From NCBI GenBank assembly GCA_028829895.1, contig CM054183.1, positions 19,847,975 to 19,911,974 of the forward strand: a DNA stretch of 64,000 nt, given 5' to 3'. Below are positions 53,026 through 64,000 of the stretch, one piece after another. Under the pieces are notes generated by a model. That model saw only the letters and a list, made by a program, of their open reading frames with translations. It was not told the DNA's origin and did no database searches. Every line of letters starts with the position of its first letter. Positions within the stretch are counted from its first letter, which is position 1. This stretch comes from Sinotaia quadrata (Eukaryota; Mollusca; Gastropoda; Architaenioglossa; Viviparidae). Both the position numbers and the translations under genes were made by a program.

Positions 53026-53283
53026 GTGTGTTTCTCTCTGTCCTCTCTCTTTCACTCTTTTTGATTCCAGTATCATTTCACTTTTATGTATTTAAATTGA
53101 AGAGGTTCTGTGTAAATGAATTCACTTACATTTAACTCACAGTCTTCATAGTACAGTGTGTATGTGTATGTATATATATAGCTTTGTGTACTCGATAATC
53201 ATTTTTCTTTTCTTTTCTGTCCAGAACAACACAAAATGCATTTTTTAAAGAAGAATTTTTGAATTATCTCCACATGAAACTTG
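49619..53283 (+). CDS. AFG2A: AFG2A exons 1-3: C2HC zinc knuckle and N-domain
   Basis: Exon 1 (49619-49796) encodes a basic start and C15-x2-C18-x11-H30-x3-C34, a C2HC zinc-binding pattern. Exon 2 (50923-51196) encodes the start of the CDC48-type N-domain ([25 protein letters not shown], where human SPATA5 has VYTAWP). Exon 3 (53225-53283) is a short bridge. Junction codons are G|AA and AG|A. Confidence 0.85.
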
Positions 53284-56200
53284 GTAAATATTTTGATTTT
53301 TAAATTTTAAAGAAACTTTCACTCTTTCTCAGTAAAAGAATTTCAGTACAGACCTCCTGAAATAAAGAGTATTTTCATGAAAATATTATATTAAGATTTT
53401 ATGATTAAAACACCAGAATGTTAAACTTATATTGTACAAAATTAATATCATAAACTTGTATTGATTCATAACACCAGTATATTAAACTTGTATTTGTACT
53501 AATCACCAGTATGTTAAACTGTTTTGGTACAGAACATTAGTAGTAGTACTAGTACAGTAGTAGTATGTTAAACTTGTATAGGTACAGAACAAACTTGTGC
53601 CTCTCTTTTGTACAGAACATTAGTATGTTAAGGTTGTACTTGTATTGGTACAGAACATCAGTGTATTAAACTTGTACCTCTACTGGTACTAATCACCAGT
53701 AAGTTAAACTTGTACCTCTACTTGGTTCTGATCACCAGTATATTAAACTTGTACTGTTATGGTACAGAACACTAGTATGTTAAACTTGTACCTGTAATAT
53801 TTCATTGCTGAAAAATACTCCCTTCCCTCCATACTTCTTATTAAATTCAGTTTAAAATGCAGTGTCGGGGGAAATCTTTAATGAAATAATTTGAAAATTA
53901 TTCCCTGTTAATCGTTTTTATACTAATAATTAGAAACAGAAATTGCAAAATAATGTTACTAATTGAATCAACAGAAAAGAGAAGATTCTCTCTTTTTCTT
54001 AGCAAAATATAATAAAAGACTGATTGGGTTTTTTAAAATAACTTTAATTTTTCACTTACAAGATTTGTTCCTAGACTGGTCAGCACACAAAAAGTTCAAA
54101 TCTTAAAGCAGTCTGTAAACACATTAAAAACTTTTGAATTTTGATTTTTAGCAAAATGCAGTAGATTTTCATCATTTAAAAATAATTATGTCAGCAAATA
54201 AGAATATATTGCAACTGCAATCTAAAACATAAACTGAATAGTTAATTAAATATTTTGCTCAGATCTTTTTTTTTAAATGTACAACTATTTTTAATGCTTA
54301 ATGTGGCTGTTTAAATTTTAAAATTTAAATTCTCATACTTCTTGAATTTTAATATATTTCATAAATCCGTTTGTTGCCGATCTACTGAAAGACAGTTTTT
54401 CATTCCTCAATTTTTTTTTTTAAGAGGTTATATTCATAGATACTATCTGCTCAAAACCAGCTCATAATCAAAATGGAATGATAGAAGTAGCATAATAAAA
54501 TTTTCACATTCCCCTTCCAATATGATTACTGTGTGTTATTCCTATTATTTTATCATGAGTACATATTGCATCCATGACATCAAATTTATTAAGGAAAATT
54601 GAAAGAAATTCTCAACAATGATGAGAATAATATGTAGTCTCCTTCTCTCTTTCCTTTTCTCTCATTCCATTCATCAATCATTTCTGTCTACCTACCTATC
54701 AGTCTGTCTGATTGTATGTCTACCATTCTGTCTCTTTATCTGTCTTGTCTTCCATGCTCTTTAATTGTTTTGTTTCACAATAAGACTAGACCTGCATTAT
54801 ATTTCAGAAAACATGTATATCACACAAGGCAGCATACACACTATGTTGTACTTTGGACTTTCTTGCACCTTTATCATCAAAGCCCTGCAGTTTTACCAGC
54901 CTCAGTCTTTTCAGGCCATAATGGAGTCTACATTGTCTTCTGGAGATCACAGAAATGATGCAGATATAAGTGTCAGCCTGACGGCATTGGATATTTCAGG
55001 ATTGTCAGATTCTGGAGATGCTTGTTTACCAATCACTCCTTCTAAGGAATCAAAGGATGCATCTGAAAACAGAGCAGAGTTACAACAGTCAGTAACACCA
55101 GAGAGCTTTTCATGCAAGGGATCAGAAACATTTTGCACTCCTGTTTTTGATAGAACTACATCAAATGTTGTTCATATGAGCAATAATAGATTTGCAAAAG
55201 TGACACCACAGACAAAGTTTGTCATTATAAATCTATCTGACAGACAAACTGCAAAGCAAGAGGGGAAAAAAGTGACATTTAGTTCAATTGGTGGTATGGA
55301 GAAACAAATTAAAATGATTAAAGAAATCTTTGAACTTCCTTTGGAAAAACCTGAGCTTCTAGAAAAATGTGGTATGATTTTTTTCAAAATATTAAATCTG
55401 CTGTATTTGTGTATAATACTTAAAAGGTGGTGTAGCAATTGTGTGCATGCTTATTTGTTTGTGAATGATATACACATAGTGAAAGTAATAATATTGCTTC
55501 AGAACTTTTGCCAATTTAATTCCATTTATTCTTTATTCTTTCCTTTATTTTTCTGTTGTTACCATCTTTGATGTTTACTATGATTGAATCCCACTTGATT
55601 ACTTAATATTCTTTCCTTTATTTTTCTATTGTTACCATATTTGATGTTTACTATGATTAATTTTCAATTGATTACTTAAATACCATCATACAGTTATGTT
55701 GATGTCTTGCATATTTATTTTTTTAATACCTCATAACCATTTGTAGAACAAACACACATATAGCAGAGATTATCTTTGCTCACTACCCTTGAATTTCCAT
55801 TTTTTTTCTTTTGTACAAGTGAAATGAGCCGTTTGTGTCACCATATCATTACTAAAGTAAAACTTACTTTTCTTCACTCTCCAGTTTTCTAATTGAGCAA
55901 ATGGTTAGGAGTTCTTACAGATATATTGTCTTGATGACCAAATGTGAAAGCTGTCTCCTGGCATATTGCCCACTTCAGTCCTTACATAAAAGCTCTCTAC
56001 TGCCGTACTGGCATAAGTGGATTGTCCTTTTATAAAAGCTCTCTCCCGGCATATTATCCACTTCTGTCCTTTACTTCTGTGAAAACTGTCTTCTGGCATA
56101 TTAACCACTTCTGTCCTTTACTTCTATGAAAGCTTTCTCCTGGCATATTGTCCACTTCTGTCCTTTACTTCTGTGAAAGCTGTCTCCTGGCATATTGTCC

Positions 56201-56758
56201 ACTTCTGTCTTGTACTTACTTGGCATATTGTCCACATATATGAAAGATCTCCCTGGCACTTATGTGAAATCAGTGATTGTTGGACAGGAAGCATTAAACT
56301 CAAATTTCTTAATTGTCATCAGTTATATTGATATATGCAATCTTATACATGTATTTGATGGTCTTCACATTTAAATTGCTGAAGTCAGAGGCCAGCTAGA
56401 GATTGTTTCCAAGTCTTAGCATCTTTTTTGACGATGTTTACCTATGCATCACAAGTCATATGTTATGATGCTATGATTTCTTTTTTAAAATTAAAGAATT
56501 TTCATTGTGAGGTTTAATGATTTACAGGTTCACTAACTCCTAGAGGCATTCTTCTCTTTGGACCTCCAGGAACAGGGAAAACCATGTTAAGTAGAGCTGT
56601 AGCTAATGAGATGCCAGTTTTCACAGTCTTTGTCTCAGTAACAGACATCTGGAGCAAGTGGGTTAATATTTTATTATTATTATTTATAATTTGATGATGA
56701 TTCCATCATGTTACATTGCTTAAGTAAATTATATTTATTTTGTTTCTAAAAGTGTGTG

Positions 56759-56790
<32 letters not shown>

Positions 56791-59700
56791 TGCGTGTGTG
56801 TGCGTGTGTTGTTTTTATTATCAGAAGTATTGTCTGAGTATTATTTTATTTGTTTATTTGAATTTAATTCTGACCGTACATGGATTTAATATTAATTATA
56901 TTACTAATATTTTATAAAATCTGGATTATTACAATATAGTGGGTCCCCATTGGCCTTGGTTAATTGGGACTGGAAAACCACCACTTCAAGTGAAACCCCT
57001 TTAAGCAGGGAAAGTGCTTGCTGAAGAAATAGTGTATAAATGAAGCATATCAGTTAATGCATGAGTCTATGTTTGTGAGTGTGTACATTTTTAAAAACAA
57101 ACATTAATCAAATATTGCAAGTAAATGCTTGCTCCACATGTGCACTCCAGACATCAGAAATACATTAACAATTAGAAAGTGGTTTACAGATATATTTTCT
57201 GTTAACATCAAATAACAAGTGATGTACAGGATGTTAAAAAGGATGGATTGATATGAATTGATGTATGGATGGATATAGAATTATACATTCTGAATGAAAT
57301 TTTTCTTTCTTTCAGATTCTATGGTGAGACAGAAAAAAAGCTACGGGATTTGTTCAAAGAAGCAACAGAAAGGTTAGATCCAAGGATATAGTTTCAAATA
57401 GTCTGGAGCTTGTCTGATATTTCAAATATTTAATGAACAATTGCATCAGTAATAATTTATATGCTGTTCCAACTTCATAAACCTAAATTATCAGTTGTAT
57501 TATGTACCTCCATATAAAAGAAGATTGTATTTGTGAAGATATTCAAACAGAGATTTCGGCTGGAGAAATGAAGAAAATGTACAGAGAACTACATATTTCT
57601 TTTGGCATTGTAATACATAGTTGATAATAGTTACGTTTAACAAAATGTCTTTTTTATCATTTTGTTTTATTGCGACAGTGTTATGCTTTCTGTAAACTAC
57701 AGTACTATAACTGTTTACTGAAATCTGATTGTTTACAGTGACAAGTTACTTTAGATTGACAGTTTACTGATCTATAAAACAAATGTAACTTCCCATCATG
57801 CATACTGATTGGAAGATCTTTCAGGGGCTAATGAAATAAAAACTGATTTTTATATGGAAATCTCTAAATCAGGAATATTTCTGTGAAACAACTATACAAA
57901 AATTCTTTTCTGTTTTCTATGCCAGATTAGTTGTGTTATGACTTCTCAGGTATGTCTTTTAATACCTTCAACCATTTAGCTTAGAGTAGACATGTAGTGG
58001 ATTTCAAATAATAATACAGGCCAATTTCAGGCTATGAATGAGTTCTGTTCTTAAGGGTATTCATAACTCAATTTTGTACATAACTCAGAATTTCTGTGTA
58101 TATTTCTATATGTTGACCCACCAATGAATGAGAGGACGCACTGAATTCAAATGGCACCCAGTTCCTTTGCATCTCAATTTTGATGTGTAGCATATAGTGG
58201 CATCATCTGCAGATCATCCTTGTCGGAACTAGTTTGCCTCAGTTCATAAGAAATAAAGAAATGAATGGATGTCATGAAGTCTAAATGAGACTTAAGGTCT
58301 CCTGCAGACCAGCAGATTGAGGTAATTCAAGATTGCCCTCATCTGGAACTTGCTTGTACAAGAAGTTTACATAAATAAAGAAATGTTATTGTCATGAATC
58401 TCATCAAGTCTAATTATTCAATATGTATCTGTATTTCCCATGCAAATTGTAAGCATTGTTTCAGTATTTGTTTAATGTTTTCTTTCATTCTTTCTTTCTT
58501 TCTTTCTTTCTTTCTAAATTTCTTTCTAAATTTCTTTCTTAGAACACCAAGTCTAATCATCATTGATGAATTGGATGCCCTTTGTCCCCGGCGAGACATT
58601 AGTCAGTCAGATCTTGAAAAACGTGTGGTCACTACTTTGCTCACTCTATTGGATGGGGTGGCTATGGTGAGTTTCTCACATTTCTCTGCTGCTGCAGTAT
58701 TTATAACCATTTATCTCTCTATCTCCACTTTAGCATTTTTCCTAAGTTTCTACAGAAATAAGTTCAGAGTCTTCAGTTAACTCACAATTCTTTTGAAGCT
58801 GTTAATTGTCCTTTTCCTAGACAGTCCCATTCAGAATGTCTTTAATTTTCCAACCTCAGGAAATTACATAGAATTGTACATATATGAATTTAGCTAGTTC
58901 ATAAATAAAGAAATATATGTATATATACATTATTCAAAAATATAGTTTTATGACCCACTGTGATAATATATATATTTTTTCTGCTCAGCTTATTAGCTCT
59001 TGAGTGGGGAGCAGTAGCCAGTTTTTCTTTTCATTTATCTGACTTTGTGAGCAGCTAGTTAAATGGAGTAGCTACTGAAGCTTTGGTTGTCAGGCAATTG
59101 GCAATTAACAATTAAAGGCAAACAGCATTTGAAATAAACTTTCAAACTCTATGGTGATAAAGTAACAACATATCTGAAAAATTCAAAATCTTGTGGACTT
59201 GAATGAAAGGAACCTCACATTTTATAATACATTAAAATTGTGTTCATCTTGTGTGTTCTTCATTCTTGTAATAAGGATAAATGTGGAATCATCAGATTGC
59301 ATTAGTAAATACATATATAAACTAGAGTTTAGAATGACAGTCAACATATTTCACTGTATAAACTAGAGTTTAGGATGACAGTCAACACATTTCACTGTAT
59401 ATAAACTAGAGTTTATGATGACAGTCAAGATATTTTACTGTATAAACTAGAGTTCAGGATGACAGTCAACATATTTCACTATATATAATAGTGTTTAGTA
59501 TGAGTCAATATATTTCACAGTATAAACTAGTGCTTATGATGACAGTCACTGTATAAACTAGTTTAGAATGACAGTCAAAAGATGTCACTTTCTAAACTAT
59601 TGTTTAGAATGAAAAGCATAAGATTTAACTGAGTAGAGTTTACAATCATAATCCAAAGATTTTGCTGACTAGTGCTCAGAATGACAGTCAAAAGATTTTC

Positions 59701-62700
59701 AAACTATGTTCTGAATAATTTGTTATAGAAAGAGTCTAAGGACTTGTGCATCGTGCTCGGAATCACAAGCAAGCCCGATGTCATTGATCCTGCCTTACGT
59801 CGACCAGGTCGCTTTGACTATGAAATTGAGACAGGGGTTCCAAACCCTGCAGATAGATTGCAGGTAAGTCAGTAGAGATGTAACTGGTTCATTTTAACTA
59901 TGAAACCGAGACAGATTGTCACACCCTACAGCATTTTTAATTTGAAATTGAGACTGGGGTTCCACATTCTGTAGTTAGATTGCATGTAAATCATTAGAGA
60001 TGTGACCACGACAGTTTGATTTCGAAATTTAGATAGAGGTGCCCAGTTCCGCAAGCTACATTGCAGGTCAGTAGAGCTGAGAGTGTTTTTTCAATATGAG
60101 TCACAGTATTGTAGTCATCTAATGCAAAAATATTATTTTTAAAATAAAAGTATTTCCTTATTCTTACTTAAAGCCTTTTCTCTAAAGTTTTTTTCCTCCT
60201 GTGTGCAAGAGAGTGGTGAGTTATTTTTCTGGCAAGGAGAAAATGAATGGTATTGTGTATATCTTAATGATAGTCAGATTAGAGGCAAACCAGTGTAGGA
60301 TTTCTACAAATTTATTAATCTATTATCTCCCCTTTGGCAATGGGTAAAAGTCTAAGTGAACAGTTTGACTTGAGATAAATATTTTAGCATCTTATTTAGT
60401 GTGGCCATTCAGCATAACTTCAAAGAAAAAAATATTTTTGTCATGATCATTTATTTTTTGTTTGTTTATTTTTATTGTGACATTAATAGCATGTGAAAGG
60501 ATAAATAAATCTACTATGTCTGCATTCGTATCAGCATTCATCTTTGATCCTTACTGCTGGCTATTTGCTAGCTTAGCATGTCCAAATGCAGTCCTGCAGG
60601 TCAAATGTTTCTTTAATTATTTGGTATAATTACATTTTTTTTATCTTGAATGGCCCACGAACTATAAAGTTTTGGTTCATGTGGCCCTTGGGGTTGAATT
60701 AGTTGGATCACACTGTGCCAGATACTGCAGTGTTTGTGTAAATGATGCTTATAATAGTAAACTGACTTTGTTTTGTTTTCTGGGATTTTTAAATGTTCTT
60801 ATATGTCTTCAGGTAAAATGCATGTGTATAGTCGTGCACACACATTCGTGGATCTTTGCAGGTGTGAATGAACATCTATGTGTTTGTGCGTGCATGCTTA
60901 CATGTATGTGTTGCCAGAACACTGCCAGAATTTGAATGCATTTTCTACACCCTGACTTCAAATGATATGTGTAGATACTGAAGACATTGCTGCTAGACAC
61001 ACCACACAATTTGTTGGAAGCAGATCTCAAGACCATATCTGATAATGCTCATGGTTTTGTTGGAGCAGATTTGTCTGCTCTTGTCCATGAAGGTGAGGGT
61101 ATTTTCTACTCCTAACACTTTTTTAAAATTTAATTTTGTGTCCCAAATTTTTAGTACCCAGTAAGTTCTTTAGAGCGTCTAACAAACTTTCCTAATGTCT
61201 GAATTGAGGTGAATCCAGAATAATGATTAAGTAATTTAATACTAATTTCACAAAAGGAAGTATATTGTAGACCTTGTATAATACAACTCAATACAGTGTG
61301 GGATCACTTGCAATGTGATCAACACACTTTTCAGGATTTACAAGTATATAACATTTACTTGTGACTAAAATCAAAGGAGAGTCAAATGAAAGCTCATTGT
61401 AAATTACAGGTGTACAGACCACTATGCCTTTATGTGAATTCAGTCGATGAGCAAACATTGAAGCAGAATTTTGGTCCATTCACCATGCCTTTTTAATTTT
61501 ATGAAATTTTATAAACAGACATTCTTTCAGTTGAATGAAAGATGTTCCTTTCATAACTTCATTACAGTGTCAGTCTTGTTTCCTTTTTCCCCCCACCCCT
61601 TTGCAAGATTAGCAGAATAAACACATTGAAGGCACTGGAAGGTATTGTGTACAATTTAACTACTGATAAAAGAGGTTATTGTGTCAAGATCAAGTCTTTG
61701 TTGCGTAAGTTCCATAATGAGAAAATATCAGCTGATACATATATTGCCAAGAACCTTTTTCTCCTGCCCTTCAAGTTTACTGGCTATTTTCACCTGCTGA
61801 CTTGCAGAAGGGTAGCAGCATTAGTCACAGGTATTGTTTATGTATGTTCTAATACTGCATAAATTAGATACAGCATGGACTCACTAATAGTGCAGTCAAA
61901 TGTCTTGGACTCCATATAATGCATTATTTCAAGACTACAGCATCACCAATTGTTTTCATTCATGCATAGGGTTTTAAAGATAAATGATCCGTTTGAGAAT
62001 CGACAGATAAAAGTTGATGTGCTTATGGTTGCCTATTCTATTAGTGTTAAATACATTTAGAAATTTATCATTTGATCCAGATTGAGTATGACAAAGAAAT
62101 TGTTGTTACTGTATACTTGAGCTTCAGAGTTGTCCATCAAAACCAACCCAAACATTTGCAAGCAAATAAACTACTACTACTTTGCTAATTGTGCTTTATG
62201 AATAGTTAGAAGCTGGAACTTCTCAGAACCTTTGTTTTATTTAATCTGTGACATTGGTATGAATTGATGTATATTAGTAGTAGTAGTACCGCTTTCATAG
62301 TTTTTAGTAAAACTTTTCATCTTGTCGATGTTCTCGGTTTTTGATATATTCCTGTGGGGCCTTCCTCCTTTCACTGGTATTCAGGGAGGAGGGGATGGGG
62401 TGTTCATGCGTTGTTGGGTTTGTTTGTTGTATTTCTGTGTCTGCTCATTGTCACGACTGTTGTTGGTGTGTTTATGTATGTCGGTTTGTTTTGTTCTGTT
62501 TTGTTTTTATTTTTTTTTTATATATCAGGACAACATATCTTTTCAAAAATTGTTTTTGAAGAATCTGTTGATTATTCAGCTACTTGATAGCTGAATTTTA
62601 TGGTGACATACAATTGGGAACAGTCATATTTTATCATTATTTTGTAACTTAGAAATATCAGCAGATTTTCTAGTTATCTAATAAAAAGTAATGTATTTGT

Positions 62701-64000
62701 CTTGTATCTAGACAAATATTTATTTTCAGAAGCACAAATTAAAGTAAATTATTGTAAAGTAATGAAAATAGTGCAGCAACATAAAATGAAATATTTTTTT
62801 AGGGTACCAGAAAATGTTTATACCTTTTCTTCCTTTGAGCTGCTCAAACTTGCTTGCATTTTTTAAGCGGGCTTATATGCAGTAAAGAGGTTTGCTGCCA
62901 TGTCAGCAACAGAAACCGAAATGATGCTGGTACTTGAAGATCTGAAGAGAGCAGCTACACAGGTGACACCCAGTGCCATGAGAGAAGTGCAACTGGAAGT
63001 GCCACAGGTACTGGCAGGTTTTATAAAAATTAATTTGTTTGAATTGTAAGTTGACAGATGATATTTGAATTAACAAATTATCAGCTCAGAATGCTTAATT
63101 CTATGAAACTGATAAAGAAATAAAAAGAGAATTTGTTATAAAAATTAAATTATGAAAAGAAAGAAATATTGAACTGATATTAAGTATTTATTCACACACA
63201 GGGACATTTTGTGTAATCATTGTTAGTTTAAGATTTTGTTGCGTAATTATGCTCCCATTTGGCATATATTATTTATTCACACTTAGCTAAAATATTATAA
63301 TTGAATCCCGACTTCTCAGATCAATTTATTGGTAGCTAGTGACGGTGCTGAAATTTGAATTCAATTATTGTACTAATTATTAAGTCATATCAGTGTTATG
63401 AAACTAATATATTAATGGCTAATTGATATGGGTGTGTTTATTTATTTTTGTTTTGTTTTAAAGAAAGAAAAAATAAAACTGAGAAATAAAAGTTATGTGA
63501 TCTTAGTCATTGGTCTTGCCTCAGCAAGTCTTTTCACCTAAACACTACCAAACAAACTAATGACCACTGAACTTCTGACCAAATAAATGAATCAATGATG
63601 CAAACTAATGACCACTGAACCTCTTACCAAATAAATGAATCAATGCAAACTAATGACCAAGTGAATTAATAAACTCTCGGTTAATGAAAGAAACATTTCA
63701 GCTAACCAATGAAAAACATTGAAATTAATAAATTTTTATGGTTATTGACCAAAATAATAATAATTGTAACAGTTATGCAAACATCTTGACTCAAACATTT
63801 ATGGTTATTATATAATATATAAAGCTCCTCTGAAAGGTGCAGTTCGTTTGGTTTCGCTTGGTTTCATTTGGCTTCATTTTGACTTCATTTGGTTTGTTTG
63901 CATGAAAAGACACTCCTATCTTGCCTCCTAGGTGCAATGGACAGATGTAGGGGGCCAAGAAGAGATAAAGCTGAAATTACGGCAGGCTGTTGAATGGCCA
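49619..64000 (+). CDS. AFG2A: AFG2A (SPATA5)-type AAA+ ATPase, N-terminal part, 11 exons, cut at right edge
   Basis: Exons 49619-49796, 50923-51196, 53225-53283, 54808-55371, 56528-56657, 57316-57372, 58543-58666, 59729-59863, 60975-61092, 62868-63007 and 63932-64000 (open at the edge) join in one frame of 616 residues. Order: C2HC zinc knuckle (15-34), CDC48-like N-domain (60-200), linker, then AAA domain 1: Walker A GPPGTGKT (370-377), Walker B IIIDE (426-430), second region RRPGRFD (486-492). Domain 2 begins with [21 protein letters not shown]2/Drg1 proteins release shuttling factors from cytoplasmic pre-60S ribosomes; animal AFG2A works with AFG2B, AIRIM and CINP. FYGETE, EKRVV and TPSAMREV favour AFG2A over AFG2B. 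Start: the only ATG ahead of the knuckle that joins exon 2 in frame. Confidence 0.92.
50421..50540. repeat. Dispersed repeat, copy B (AFG2A intron 1)
   Basis: The partner of 47301-47420; the two copies flank the divergent gene starts on either side. Confidence 0.75.
50645..50740 (+). repeat. Tandem duplication around a T-run/G-run
   Basis: GGCTTAATATTTAGATATGG, followed by ATGATAC and a T tract, occurs twice about 53 bp apart. The first T tract (about 18) is followed by about 10 G. It lies in AFG2A intron 1. Confidence 0.85.
51821..51867. repeat. (CA)n/(CACG)n compound microsatellite
   Basis: A short CA run followed by GCATGCATGCACGCACACAC and CACG repeats, in AFG2A intron 2. Confidence 0.9.
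52049..52145. repeat. Dispersed repeat, copy B, SINE-like
   Basis: It shares blocks with 46520-46590 and continues into CACCAAATTCAAATGATCA. A tRNA-derived origin is possible but not shown. Confidence 0.5.
52973..53030. repeat. (GT)n microsatellite in AFG2A intron 2
   Basis: About 26 GT dinucleotides with one interruption near the right end. Confidence 0.97.
53400..53800 (+). repeat. Diverged tandem repeat in AFG2A intron 3
   Basis: Nine or more copies of CAGTATGTTAAACTTGTA with GGTACAGAACA between them, period about 40-55 bp. Confidence 0.75.
54808..55371 (+). CDS. AFG2A: AFG2A exon 4: rest of N-domain, linker, start of AAA domain 1
   Basis: This 564-nt exon encodes a beta-rich end of the N-domain ([18 protein letters not shown]), a Ser/Thr/Asp-rich probably disordered linker, and the AAA domain 1 entry ([33 protein letters not shown]). 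The acceptor is ATATTTCAG|AAAACATG. The open frame runs on upstream and downstream of the exon, so its length alone would mislead about the limits. Confidence 0.88.
55945..56260 (+). repeat. Minisatellite, about 47-bp unit, in AFG2A intron 4
   Basis: Six or seven copies of CTCCTGGCATATTGTCCACT then TCTGTCCTTTACTTCTGTGA, ending about 270 bp before exon 5. Confidence 0.85.
56528..63007 (+). CDS. AFG2A: AFG2A exons 5-10: AAA domain 1 core and lid
   Basis: Exon 5 holds Walker A (56560-56583). Exon 6 encodes [13 protein letters not shown]. Exon 7 holds Walker B, with Asp429 at 58565-58567 and Glu430 next to it. Exon 8 holds sensor 1 and the arginine-finger motif. Exon 9 encodes the lid helix ([19 protein letters not shown]). 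Exon 10 starts AGLYAVKRF when the AAG acceptor before 62868 is used, and carries [14 protein letters not shown] leading to domain 2. All phases agree. Confidence 0.9.
56752..56809. repeat. (GT)n/(GTGC)n compound microsatellite in AFG2A intron 5
   Basis: GT repeats pass into TGCG repeats and back. Confidence 0.95.
58481..58542 (+). repeat. (TTTC)n microsatellite serving as a polypyrimidine tract
   Basis: TTTC tetranucleotides with two AAATTTCTTTC interruptions run straight into the AG acceptor of AFG2A exon 7 (exon start 58543). Confidence 0.9.
59300..59700 (+). repeat. Minisatellite, about 40-bp unit, in AFG2A intron 7
   Basis: Nine or so diverged copies of TATAAACTAGAGTTTAGAAT then GACAGTCAACATATTTCACT, decaying to the right and ending just before exon 8. 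Confidence 0.85.
60500..60720 (+). repeat. Possible old transposon remnant in AFG2A intron 8
   Basis: GTCCTGCAGGTCAAATG, then GGCCCACGAACTATAAAG and CATGTGGCCCTTGGGG, resembles decayed hAT-type short elements. No complete pair of ends is visible. Confidence 0.3.

Noticed and set aside
54765..55571. A single 268-residue gene on the + strand
   Set aside because: Only 54808-55371 is coding. Both ends of the open frame run into intron past clear splice sites of AFG2A exon 4.
61626..61862. Extra AFG2A exon in intron 9
   Set aside because: The open frame has no AFG2A homology, and exon 9 joins exon 10 directly with conserved sequence across the junction.

Overview
The window is eukaryotic nuclear DNA: AT-rich, with three split genes whose exons join through GT-AG (once GC-AG) introns, many CA/TG microsatellites and minisatellites, and decayed DNA transposons. 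The encoded proteins look animal. The intron sizes, repeats and protein divergence fit an invertebrate, plausibly a lophotrochozoan such as a mollusc, but I cannot fix the species from this sequence.

Layout. (1) Positions 1 to about 10,000, + strand: the 3' half of a mitochondrial calcium-uptake regulator of the MICU2/MICU3 type, with five exons (1364-8270) and a long 3' UTR. Its 5' half lies left of the window. (2) Positions 13,861 to 48,859, - strand: a complete RBM26/RBM27-type RNA-binding protein. I could join 21 coding exons in one open frame of 1,149 residues: PWI-like N-terminus, RS/RD-rich region, CCCH zinc finger, proline-rich linker, RRM1, coiled coil, RGG patch, RRM2, acidic tail ending SRSWRR. 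(3) Positions 49,619 to 64,000, + strand: the first 11 coding exons (616 residues) of an AFG2A (SPATA5)-type AAA+ ATPase, cut by the right edge just after the second AAA domain begins.

The MICU and RBM26 genes converge on a 5.6-kb gene-free stretch. RBM26 and AFG2A diverge from a shared upstream region of about 760 bp that may act as a bidirectional promoter. The three genes have separate roles (mitochondrial Ca2+ uptake, nuclear RNA binding, ribosome assembly), so nothing suggests a functional cluster.

The introns carry most of the unusual structure: a piggyBac-type element flanked by TTAA, a hAT element with an exact 8-bp target duplication, a second decayed hAT transposase, a 1.3-kb element with 37-bp perfect terminal inverted repeats, several minisatellites (one with higher-order structure), a 35-bp-arm palindrome, and a 33-bp tandem repeat that runs into a MICU splice acceptor. 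I found no clear evidence of a new biological system. The points most worth checking are an added N-terminal C2HC zinc knuckle and a changed sensor-1 residue in the AFG2A protein, the repeat-born splice acceptor, a GC-AG intron in RRM1, and two in-frame alternative splice sites.
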